A stretch of 20,209 nt of DNA, from NCBI GenBank assembly GCA_900768675.1, contig CAAGDT010000179.1, positions 1 through 20,209 of the forward strand, written 5' to 3'. This stretch comes from Oscillospiraceae bacterium (lineage in GTDB: Bacteria; Bacillota; Clostridia; Oscillospirales; Ruminococcaceae). Made by a program: the position numbers and the translations under genes. The notes beneath the pieces were generated by a model. The model had not been told where the DNA came from. It ran no database searches and saw only the letters and a list, made by a program, of their open reading frames with translations. Shown here in pieces: positions 1 to 6,400 of this stretch; the first letter of the stretch is position 1, and every line of letters begins with the position of its first letter.

Positions 1-1173
1 ATTTCAAAATATGCGGAGTGCTTCCCCGTTAAGGCAACCGACCTGGAGGGAATCTGCGCTCTTACGGAAAAATTACAGCCCGACTACGTTTTTGTAGCAC
101 CCGACGACCCGCTGGTAATGGGTATGGTGGATAAGCTGAACGAAATGGGCTTCAAGACCTTTGGTCCTAAGGCTAACGCCGCTATTTTAGAGGGCAGTAA
201 GGTTTTCTCAAAGGCTCTGATGAAGAAATACGGTATTCCTACCGCCGCTTACGAAACCTTTACCGACAGCGACAAGGCTATCGCCTATATCAAGGAGCAG
301 AACAGCTACCCCGCTGTTATCAAGTGCGACGGACTTGCTCTCGGAAAGGGCGTTATTATCGCTAAGGACGAGGCGGAGGCGGAGGCTGCGGTTAAGTCAA
401 TGCTGCTTGACGGAAAGTTCGGAAAAAGCGGAAGCGAAATCGTTATCGAGGAGTTTATGACAGGCCCCGAGGTTACGGTGCTTGCCTTTACAGACGGAAA
501 AACCGTTAAGCCTATGGTGTCCTCTATGGACCACAAGAGAGCCTTGGACAACGACGAGGGGCTCAACACAGGCGGTATGGGAACAATTGCTCCCAACCCC
601 CTCTACACTCCCGAAATCGCAGAAAAGTGCATGGAAACAATCTTCCTGCCTACAATTAAGGCTATGCAGTCTGAGGGCAGACCCTTCAAGGGCTGTCTTT
701 ACTTCGGACTTATGCTGACTCCGAAAGGTCCTAAGGTTATAGAGTACAACTGCCGCTTCGGCGACCCGGAAACTCAGGTTGTTCTTCCCCTTTTAAAGAC
801 CGACCTTATGGATATTATTGAGGCAGTTTACGAGGAAAGACTTGATTCACTTGATATAGAATGGGCGGATGAGTGCTGCGCATGCGTTGTTATGGCAAGC
901 GGCGGCTACCCCGAAAAATACCCTACCGGCTTCCCGATTAAGGGCTTTGACGAAATGGGACAGCCGAAAAACGGCGGCGCCTTCGTTTACCACGCAGGCA
1001 CTAAGCTTGAAAATGGCGAGTTCCTTACCGCAGGCGGCAGAGTTCTCGGCGTTACTGCTACTGCCCCAACATTAAAAGAAGCCCTCGACAAGGCATATTC
1101 CGCCGTAAGAGGCATAAGCTTTGAGGGAGCGCATTACCGCAAGGACATCGGTCAGCGGGCATTAAAGGGCTGA
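1..1173 (+). CDS. purD: Phosphoribosylamine-glycine ligase (GARS), 5'-truncated by window edge
   Basis: The frame is open from base 1 to a TGA at 1171-1173 and gives 390 residues; about 30 N-terminal residues lie outside the window. The ATG at 118 is internal, because the upstream codons read on as family sequence (PDYVFVAPDDPL). PurD joins glycine to 5-phosphoribosylamine using ATP, the second step of de novo purine synthesis, in the cytoplasm. An ATP-grasp fold is supported by ILEGSKVFSKALMKKYGIPT, the VIKCDGLALGKGV nucleotide-binding stretch, the IEEFMTGPEVTVLAF strand, and the late motif EYNCRFGDPETQ, where the metal-binding Glu/Asn are expected. The C-terminal domain ends in the usual YSAVRGISFEGAHYRKDIG. 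Its start and promoter are outside the window. No hairpin terminator is obvious before the riboswitch that follows about 20 bp downstream. Confidence 0.97.
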   Translation: MSKYAECFPVKATDLEGICALTEKLQPDYVFVAPDDPLVMGMVDKLNEMGFKTFGPKANAAILEGSKVFSKALMKKYGIPTAAYETFTDSDKAIAYIKEQNSYPAVIKCDGLALGKGVIIAKDEAEAEAAVKSMLLDGKFGKSGSEIVIEEFMTGPEVTVLAFTDGKTVKPMVSSMDHKRALDNDEGLNTGGMGTIAPNPLYTPEIAEKCMETIFLPTIKAMQSEGRPFKGCLYFGLMLTPKGPKVIEYNCRFGDPETQVVLPLLKTDLMDIIEAVYEERLDSLDIEWADECCACVVMASGGYPEKYPTGFPIKGFDEMGQPKNGGAFVYHAGTKLENGEFLTAGGRVLGVTATAPTLKEALDKAYSAVRGISFEGAHYRKDIGQRALKG

Positions 1174-1193
1174 TAACCCACTAATTTCATCAA

Positions 1194-1265
1194 AAAGCGA
1201 GTTCGAAACCATCCTCGCTTTTGCCGCAAGGCTAAAGCCTTAAGGCAATAAATCAAAACTAAGGA
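1194..1265 (+). promoter_or_regulatory. preQ1 riboswitch (class I-like core, with embedded hairpin) upstream of queT
   Basis: An 8-bp stem (AAAGCGAG at 1194-1201 with CTCGCTTT at 1214-1221) encloses a 12-nt loop beginning TTC. This is the stem and loop size of the preQ1-I aptamer. The A-rich tail AAAACTAAGGAG (about 1254-1265) matches the class I 3' tail and merges into the Shine-Dalgarno of queT, so translational control is expected. Between stem and tail sits an extra hairpin (TTGCC, then AAGGC-TAAA-GCCTT, then GGCAA), longer than the usual short A-rich linker. Embedded hairpins are a feature of class III preQ1 riboswitches known from Faecalibacterium-like bacteria, so the class is uncertain. 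A QueT gene directly downstream fits the known regulon. I could not verify every pseudoknot pair by eye. Confidence 0.78.
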
Positions 1266-1275
1266 GAAAAACAAA

Positions 1276-1770
1276 ATGAAAAACAAGGCACTGTTCATCA
1301 CACAGGCAGCGGCTATTGCCGCAATCTACACTCTGCTTACCTGCTTTGCAGGTGCAATCGGCTTGGCTAACGGCGCAATCCAGCTCCGCTTTTCCGAGGC
1401 GCTGACAATCCTGCCCTACTTTACACCTGCGGCTATCCCGGGGCTGTTTATAGGCTGCGTTCTGTCAAACCTGCTTACGGGAGCGGTTCTCTGGGACGTT
1501 GTTTTCGGAAGTCTTGCAACCCTTATCGGGGCGGTGTTTACCTACCTGCTCCGCAAGAAGAGCTTCCTGTTGGCGCCCGTTCCGCCGATTGCGGCAAACA
1601 CGCTGATTGTTCCCTTTGTGCTTTCCTACGCTTACGGCGTTCCGGACGGTATTCCCTTCCTTATGCTGACGGTAGGTGCAGGCGAGATTATCTCCTGCGG
1701 AGTGCTGGGACTGCTGCTGCTTAAGGGTCTTGAACGGTTCAGAACAAGGATTTTCGGTTATGCAGGCTGA
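1276..1770 (+). CDS. queT: QueT-family queuosine precursor transporter
   Basis: This 164-residue, very hydrophobic protein has about five to six membrane segments. The first follows the Met-Lys-Asn-Lys start (ITQAAAIAAIYTLLTCFAG). The family pattern AIQLRFSEALTILPYFTP near residues 34-51, followed by PGLFIGCVLSNLLTGAVLWDVVFGSLATLIGA, is typical of QueT (formerly DUF988). QueT is the predicted substrate-binding membrane subunit of an ECF-type importer for queuosine precursors such as preQ1. The energising ECF module is not in this window and is presumably shared. The ATG at 1276 lies 9 nt behind AAGGAG, which is also the riboswitch tail. It is a single-gene unit, closed by the terminator at 1835. 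The upstream riboswitch is independent support for the assignment. Confidence 0.9.
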   Translation: MKNKALFITQAAAIAAIYTLLTCFAGAIGLANGAIQLRFSEALTILPYFTPAAIPGLFIGCVLSNLLTGAVLWDVVFGSLATLIGAVFTYLLRKKSFLLAPVPPIAANTLIVPFVLSYAYGVPDGIPFLMLTVGAGEIISCGVLGLLLLKGLERFRTRIFGYAG

Positions 1771-1834
1771 GGACTTACCCTTAGCAGGAAATGCCGGAAA
1801 GAGCAGTAATGCCCCCAAAAAATCCGCATAACGG

Positions 1835-1872
1835 TCGCCGACGGTTGATTTTTTCTCTCCGTCGGCGATTTT
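1835..1872 (+). terminator. Intrinsic terminator after queT
   Basis: A perfect 10-bp GC-rich stem (TCGCCGACGG at 1835-1844 with CCGTCGGCGA at 1859-1868) has a 14-nt T-rich loop and is followed by TTTTAT. It separates queT from the rplU promoter. Confidence 0.8.
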
Positions 1873-1907
1873 ATCGCATTTTTTAGCGTTTTTTCTGCAA
1901 AAAGCTA

Positions 1908-1936
1908 TTGACAAACACTACCGATTATGCTAAAAT
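1908..1936 (+). promoter_or_regulatory. Sigma-A-type promoter of the rplU-prp-rpmA operon
   Basis: A perfect -35 hexamer TTGACA (1908-1913), a 17-bp spacer and the -10 TAAAAT (1931-1936, one mismatch to TATAAT) predict a transcript start near 1943. This leaves a leader of about 75 nt before rplU. Confidence 0.85.
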
Positions 1937-1940
1937 AATA

Positions 1941-2008
1941 AAGCCGCATGTGCAGGGTTTTATAAGTGCGCCTTGCGCCACCCTTTTACACAGCGAGTTT
2001 AAAAAAAG
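1941..2008 (+). ncRNA. L21 leader-like structured 5' UTR
   Basis: The leader folds as nested hairpins. The outer pairs are GTG...CAC and GGGT...ACCC (about 1950-1992), and the inner hairpin is GCGC-CTT-GCGC (about 1969-1979). It is followed by an A-rich segment and the GAGG ribosome binding site. Position and layout match the Firmicutes ribosomal protein L21 leader, which is thought to let L21 repress its own operon. The assignment is by recall of the family shape; a covariance search would settle it. Confidence 0.62.
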
Positions 2009-2019
2009 AGGTATAAAAA

Positions 2020-2328
2020 ATGTACGCAATTATCGAAACAGGCGGAAAGCAGTATCAGGTACAGGTCGGCGATGAGATTTTCGTTGAAAAGCTCGGCGTT
2101 GACGAAGGCGAAGTAACCTTTGATAAGGTTATTATGGTCGGCGGCGACAACGGCATCACAGTAGGCGCTCCCTACGTTGCAGGCGCTGCTGTAAAGGCAA
2201 CTCTCTTAAAGAACGGAAAGGCTAAGAAAATCAACGTATTTACCTACAAGCCTAAGAAGGGTGAAAAGCGCTGCAAGGGTCACAGACAGCCCTACAGCAA
2301 GGTTAAAATCGACGCTATCAACGCGTAA
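2020..2328 (+). CDS. rplU: 50S ribosomal protein L21
   Basis: The protein is 102 residues, the normal bacterial L21 length. It starts with the family signature MYAIIETGGKQYQVQVGDEI and ends with the basic rRNA-binding stretch VFTYKPKKGEKRCKGHRQPYSKVKI. L21 binds 23S rRNA in the large subunit. The ATG at 2020 follows GAGG by 8 nt. It is the first gene of rplU-prp-rpmA, an order conserved across Firmicutes, with only 5 bp to prp. The operon has its own promoter and a structured leader upstream, which fits autogenous control. Confidence 0.98.
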   Translation: MYAIIETGGKQYQVQVGDEIFVEKLGVDEGEVTFDKVIMVGGDNGITVGAPYVAGAAVKATLLKNGKAKKINVFTYKPKKGEKRCKGHRQPYSKVKIDAINA

Positions 2329-2333
2329 TCGTA

Positions 2334-2678
2334 ATGATTAAGGCCGAGTTTATTAAGTACGGCGGAGGTTTAGCGGGCTTTTCTGTATCGGGACATGCCT
2401 GTGCAGGAGAATACGGACACGATATTGTCTGCGCTGCTGTTTCCTCGGCGGTAATGCTTACGGCTAACACAATTACCGATTACCTGTTCACAAAGGCGGA
2501 CGTAAAGGTTCTGGACAATAAGGTTATGCTCGTTCTAAGCGACCCCACCTCCGGAACAGCAATCGCCGCAAGGCAGATGCTTGCTTCTTTCTACAAGCAC
2601 CTTGAGCTTTTAGCGGCGGATAACAAGGGAAAAATCCAAATCACCGTAAAAGAGGTTTCATCTCGGAAAGGAAAATAA
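2334..2678 (+). CDS. prp: Ribosomal-processing cysteine protease Prp
   Basis: This 114-residue cytoplasmic protease removes the N-terminal extension of ribosomal protein L27. The Prp signature is clear: a glycine-rich turn (KYGGGLAGFSVSGHA) carries the catalytic His21, and GHDIVCAAVSSAV carries the catalytic Cys33. No real Shine-Dalgarno is visible in the 5-bp gap after rplU, so translation is probably coupled to rplU. The target, rpmA, follows immediately and has a matching cleavage motif, so enzyme and substrate are encoded side by side. This arrangement is known from Staphylococcus aureus and other Firmicutes. Confidence 0.95.
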   Translation: MIKAEFIKYGGGLAGFSVSGHACAGEYGHDIVCAAVSSAVMLTANTITDYLFTKADVKVLDNKVMLVLSDPTSGTAIAARQMLASFYKHLELLAADNKGKIQITVKEVSSRKGK

Positions 2679-2679
2679 C

Positions 2680-2961
2680 ATGATTTTATTAAGCTTACAG
2701 TACTTCGCTCATAAAAAAGGTATGGGCTCCACAAAGAACGGCCGTGATTCCGCAGCTCAGCGTCTCGGCGCTAAGAGAGCAGACGGACAGTTCGTTCTCG
2801 CAGGCAACATTCTTTACAGACAGAGAGGAACACACATTCACCCCGGCAAGAACGTAAAGCGTGCCTCCGACGATACATTATTCGCAACAGTTGACGGAAC
2901 AGTTAAGTTCGAGCGCCTTGGTAAGGACCGCAAGCAGGTAAGTGTTTACCCCGCTGAATAA
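2680..2961 (+). CDS. rpmA: 50S ribosomal protein L27 with cleavable N-terminal extension
   Basis: The protein is 93 residues. The N-terminus MILLSLQYF precedes AHKKGMGSTKNGRDS, the true L27 N-terminus that reaches the peptidyl-transferase centre. The nine-residue extension matches the Prp recognition motif (LxLQxF before A/S-HKKG), so cleavage between Phe9 and Ala10 is expected. The rest is standard L27 (QRLGAKRADGQFVLAGNILY, RQRGTHIHPGKNV). The ATG is one base after the prp stop and has a strong AAAGGA site inside the prp end. It is the last gene before the terminator at 2975. Confidence 0.98.
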   Translation: MILLSLQYFAHKKGMGSTKNGRDSAAQRLGAKRADGQFVLAGNILYRQRGTHIHPGKNVKRASDDTLFATVDGTVKFERLGKDRKQVSVYPAE

Positions 2962-2974
2962 TCAATAGCCTGAT

Positions 2975-3007
2975 TAAAGGACGGGAATTTCCCGTCCTTA
3001 ATTTTTA
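2975..3007 (+). terminator. Intrinsic terminator after rpmA
   Basis: A 9-bp perfect stem (AAGGACGGG at 2977-2985 with CCCGTCCTT at 2991-2999) with a 5-nt loop is followed by AATTTTTAT. It closes the ribosomal protein operon; downstream genes may be reached by readthrough, as no clear promoter is seen in 3008-3037. Confidence 0.88.
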
Positions 3008-3037
3008 TATTAAGCAAAAATCGGGAAAGGATAACTA

Positions 3038-3667
3038 ATGTACACCTCATTCAGCCCCAATAACGAGCGCTTCGGCTTTTTCGTCAAGGGCAGCTTCAAG
3101 TGCGCATACGACAGCGACAGGAGCATTATAATCGGCAGTCTTATCGCTTTAGTAACCTTGATTGTCCTTTTTATAGTCCAGCTTGTTTACTTTTTCAATC
3201 TTTTTGACGAAAACGGCGCAATAAAGGGCGGAATTGTTGATATGAATGGTGCTTATCCGAAAATGAACAGCAATTATATCAATTTTGCGGCTTCAAATAT
3301 CGTAATTTCCGTATCACTGTTTCTTATAGCCCTGTCTATTCTGACTTTTTTGATAATTATCGGATTTCTGAACAGCCGAAGAAGCTATAAGTTTTCTGCA
3401 AATGAAACAGGCTTTACCGTAATATATCCTAAAAAAGGCAAGGAAGAGCTGTTTTTATACGACAGAGTTATCGGAATTTCCGTGGAAGAACGGAGGTTTA
3501 TTTTCCTGCGAAAGGGTATGGACGTTATAATAAAGACAAAAAACTATTCCCGTCGGTTCAGGCTTATCCACACCTCGGCTTCAAGGGCAAACGGCATTTC
3601 CGAAACGCCCTTCAACATAATAAAAGAGCGGATAGGACTGACGCAGCGCCCGGATTATCATTTTTAA
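3038..3667 (+). CDS. Unrecognised two-TM membrane protein with a C-terminal beta-rich domain
   Basis: I do not recognise this 209-residue protein at family level. The N-terminal ~30 residues are polar (SFSPNNERFGFFVKGSFKCAYDSDR). Two strong membrane helices follow (about 31-55, IIIGSLIALVTLIVLFIVQLV, and about 90-112), with an outside loop of about 35 residues between them. The C-terminal ~95 residues alternate strands (YKFSANETGFTVIYPKKGKEELFLYDRVIGISVEERRFIFL). This looks like the membrane-linked PH-like/YcxB-type domains found in many Firmicutes proteins, but that is only a resemblance. GGAAAGGA precedes the ATG. It sits 20 bp upstream of obgE and is probably co-transcribed with it. Confidence 0.75.
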   Translation: MYTSFSPNNERFGFFVKGSFKCAYDSDRSIIIGSLIALVTLIVLFIVQLVYFFNLFDENGAIKGGIVDMNGAYPKMNSNYINFAASNIVISVSLFLIALSILTFLIIIGFLNSRRSYKFSANETGFTVIYPKKGKEELFLYDRVIGISVEERRFIFLRKGMDVIIKTKNYSRRFRLIHTSASRANGISETPFNIIKERIGLTQRPDYHF

Positions 3668-3687
3668 CGGGATAAGGAGGTATTTTT

Positions 3688-4965
3688 ATGTTTGTTGATA
3701 TAGTTAAAATTTCAATTAAGGCAGGCGACGGCGGAAACGGCGCTGTTTCCTTCCACAGAGAAAAATATGTTAATGCAGGAGGTCCCGACGGCGGCAACGG
3801 CGGAAAGGGCGGCGATATTGTATTTCAGGCGGACGACAGCCTTTCTACCCTTATCGACTTCCGCTACAAGAAGAACTATGCGGCGAAAAACGGCGACCCC
3901 GGCGGCGCTCGGCGCAGCACAGGCAAGTCCGCTCCCGATACTGTCATAAAAGTACCCAGAGGAACGATAGTCAAGGACACGGAGACGGGAAGGATTCTTG
4001 CTGATATTTCCGGGGACGAGCCTGTTGTTGTTGCAAAGGGCGGAAAGGGCGGAAAGGGAAATATGAACTTCGCCACCGCCACAAGACAGATTCCCCGCTT
4101 TTCAAAGCCGGGCTACCCGGGAGAGAAGTTTGACGTTACATTAGAGCTTAAGCTGCTGGCAGACGTGGGACTTGTGGGCTTTCCTAATGTGGGAAAATCC
4201 AGCCTTATAAGCGTTGTCAGCGCCGCTAAGCCCGAAATCGCAAACTACCATTTCACCACAATTACTCCTGTTCTCGGGGTTGTAAAACGAGGGGAGAAAT
4301 CCTTTGTAATTGCTGATATTCCGGGACTTATCGAGGGCGCAAGCGAGGGCGTTGGGCTTGGACACGCATTCCTGCGCCACGTTGAGCGCTGTCGGCTTAT
4401 TATTCACGTTCTTGACGTTTCGGGCATTGAAGGCAGAGACCCTATCGAGGATTTTGAGAAAATCAACAAGGAGCTGAGCAATTTCTCACAGGAGCTTGCA
4501 GAGCGCCCACAGATTGTTGCTGCAAACAAGGCGGATATAGCTGAGCAGGAACAGATTGAGCGGCTGAGAGCATATATTGAAGAAAAGGGGCTTCCCTTCT
4601 TTGTAATTTCAGCGGCAACCGCAGAGGGCACAAAGGAGCTTATGGACAAAACCGCAGCAGTGCTTGATGAGCTTCCGCCTATCGTAAGATACGAGGCTCA
4701 GCCTCTCACCTTTGAGGAGCTTGAAAAACAGAGCAAGGAAAAGAGAAGCTTTACTGTCCGTAAGGAGGACGCACACTACTACACGGTTGAGGCGGAGTGG
4801 CTTGCGCCAATACTCAGCGTTGTGAATATGGATGACTACGAAAGTCTTCAGTACTTCCAGAGAGTTCTGCGGTACAGCGGAATTATTGACGCGCTGGAAC
4901 AGGCGGGCATTGAGGAAGAAGATACGGTTTCTATATTCGACTTTGAGTTCAGCTTTATGCGGTAA
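3688..4965 (+). CDS. obgE: GTPase ObgE/CgtA
   Basis: The protein is 425 residues with all three Obg-family parts. The N-terminal glycine-rich Obg fold (about 1-158) contains GGPDGGNGGKGGDIVF and GGKGGKGNMNFATATRQ. The G domain has G1 GFPNVGKS (164-171), a switch with FTTITPVLG (189-197), G3 DIPGL (210-214), G4 NKAD (280-283) and G5 ISAA (308-311). A C-terminal OCT domain (about 350-425), found mainly in Gram-positive Obg proteins, ends in DTVSIFDFEFSFM. Obg is an essential GTPase that associates with the 50S subunit and is linked to stress and growth control. A strong AAGGAGG lies 8 nt before the ATG. Its place after rplU-prp-rpmA is the conserved Firmicutes context. Confidence 0.98.
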   Translation: MFVDIVKISIKAGDGGNGAVSFHREKYVNAGGPDGGNGGKGGDIVFQADDSLSTLIDFRYKKNYAAKNGDPGGARRSTGKSAPDTVIKVPRGTIVKDTETGRILADISGDEPVVVAKGGKGGKGNMNFATATRQIPRFSKPGYPGEKFDVTLELKLLADVGLVGFPNVGKSSLISVVSAAKPEIANYHFTTITPVLGVVKRGEKSFVIADIPGLIEGASEGVGLGHAFLRHVERCRLIIHVLDVSGIEGRDPIEDFEKINKELSNFSQELAERPQIVAANKADIAEQEQIERLRAYIEEKGLPFFVISAATAEGTKELMDKTAAVLDELPPIVRYEAQPLTFEELEKQSKEKRSFTVRKEDAHYYTVEAEWLAPILSVVNMDDYESLQYFQRVLRYSGIIDALEQAGIEEEDTVSIFDFEFSFMR

Positions 4966-5075
4966 CAGGCTGACGACTTCTCGTCCCCCTGTAATGACAT
5001 CAATTATCAATAGTTTTTGCTAAATTATGTCACTTTCAGCCGATTTATTTCGTTTTATATATGAGGTATACCAGA

Positions 5076-5474
5076 ATGGTAACTATGACAAAATCACAGG
5101 CAAAGCAGTTAAGCCCAGCCGTCCTCGCCTTTTACGGGGACAGCGTATATGAGGTGCTGGTGCGGAGAAAAATAGTTGAGGGAGGAAACCGTCCTTCCCG
5201 TGCTCTCCACCGTATGTCGGTTGAAATGGTAAGAGCCTCCTTCCAGAGCAAAGTTTTCGACCTGTTATCGGAAATACTGAACGAGGAGGAAGCGGAAATT
5301 CTCAGAAGGGGCAGAAACGCCTCGGGGCTTACCGTTCCCCACTCCAGCACCCCCGAGGAATATCACAAGGCAACGGCGGTTGAGGCGCTTTTCGGGTACT
5401 TAAGCCTTATCGGAGAAACCGAAAGGATTAGTGAGCTTTTCGAGGTGATTTGTAATGAAGAAAACAAAAAGTAA
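5076..5474 (+). CDS. mrnC: Mini-ribonuclease 3 (Mini-III)
   Basis: The protein is 132 residues from the chosen ATG at 5076. An in-frame ATG exists at 5061 but has no ribosome binding site, whereas GAGG at 5063-5066 is 9 nt before 5076. It is a lone RNase III catalytic domain without a dsRNA-binding domain. The N-terminal signature LSPAVLAFYGDSVYEVLVR carries the metal-binding Asp, and the second acidic site is in KATAVEALFGYL. The central ILRRGRNA is typical of Mini-III, which matures the 23S rRNA ends. In many Firmicutes mrnC follows cysS; here it follows obgE. Its 3' end overlaps the next gene by 20 bp, so the two are translationally linked. Confidence 0.93.
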   Translation: MVTMTKSQAKQLSPAVLAFYGDSVYEVLVRRKIVEGGNRPSRALHRMSVEMVRASFQSKVFDLLSEILNEEEAEILRRGRNASGLTVPHSSTPEEYHKATAVEALFGYLSLIGETERISELFEVICNEENKK

Positions 5475-6387
5475 GGACAGCAAGCCGCAGGAGGAAGGAA
5501 AGCAGACTGCCACCGAAAAGAAAACGGTAAAGGAACGGGTACTGAAATGGCTCGTTGATATACCGGTTATTATTTTTGGTGCAGTAGTCTATTCGGCGGG
5601 TATCAATGTTTTTACCGCACCTAACGATATTGCCCCCGGCGGTATCGGCGGTCTTGCTACCGTTATAAGTCATTTATCCGACGGCGTACTCAGTATAGGT
5701 CTTATCTTCGGTATTATCAATATCCCCCTTGTTATTGCGGGATTTATCCGTCTGGGCAGGTCGATGATGACCAGGACTCTGCTTGCTGTTACGGTTACTA
5801 CCCTTTGCACCGACTACTTCAGATACCTTTTCCCCGTTTACGAGGGGGATAAGATTATCGCAGCAGTTTTCGGCGGCGTGTTTATCGGCTTCGGGCTTGG
5901 GATTGTGTACCTGCGGGACGGTACAACAGGCGGCACGGACATCATCAACAAGCTGATACAAAAGGCAAAGCCACATCTTAGCCTCGGCTTTATAATGATG
6001 ATGACGGACGCTATGGTTGTGCTTATCTCCATTCTGGTTTACGGCAACTTTGAGTCGGGTCTTTATGCGCTTATCGCTATTTTCGTAAGCTCAAAGGTTA
6101 TGGATTCCCTGCTCTATGGTACTCTTGAGGGAAAAATGGCGCTTATCTTCTCGGAAAAGCCGGACGAAATCGGACGGGAGATTATAAGCAGTCTTACAAG
6201 AGGCGCAACCTTCCTGAAAGGCAACGGGGTTTACTCCGGCGATGAGAAAAAGGTTATCTGCTGCGCTGTTCACAAGAACGAGTATGTTAAGCTTAAGCGC
6301 AAGGTAAGGGAGATTGACCCACACGCCTTTATTATCACAACTACGGCTAATGAAATACTGGGAGAAGGCTTCCACAAAATAGACTGA
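5455..6387 (+). CDS. YitT family membrane protein with C-terminal DUF2179 domain
   Basis: The protein is 310 residues. A charged cytoplasmic N-terminus (about 1-32, Lys/Glu-rich) leads into about five membrane helices (about 34-215). They include the family stretch GINVFTAPNDIAPGGIGGLATVISHL and the glycine-rich YLRDGTTGGTDIINKLIQ. The last ~85 residues form a soluble DUF2179 domain (ALIFSEKPDEIGREIISSLTRGATFLKGNGVYSGDEKKVICCAVHKNEYVKLKRKVREIDPHAFIITT). YitT-family proteins are widespread in Firmicutes, and their biochemical role is not established. GAGGTG within the end of mrnC is the ribosome binding site. A 13-bp gap leads into the secreted protein downstream. Confidence 0.93.
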   Translation: MKKTKSKDSKPQEEGKQTATEKKTVKERVLKWLVDIPVIIFGAVVYSAGINVFTAPNDIAPGGIGGLATVISHLSDGVLSIGLIFGIINIPLVIAGFIRLGRSMMTRTLLAVTVTTLCTDYFRYLFPVYEGDKIIAAVFGGVFIGFGLGIVYLRDGTTGGTDIINKLIQKAKPHLSLGFIMMMTDAMVVLISILVYGNFESGLYALIAIFVSSKVMDSLLYGTLEGKMALIFSEKPDEIGREIISSLTRGATFLKGNGVYSGDEKKVICCAVHKNEYVKLKRKVREIDPHAFIITTTANEILGEGFHKID

Positions 6388-6400
6388 AAGGAAAAAGAAA

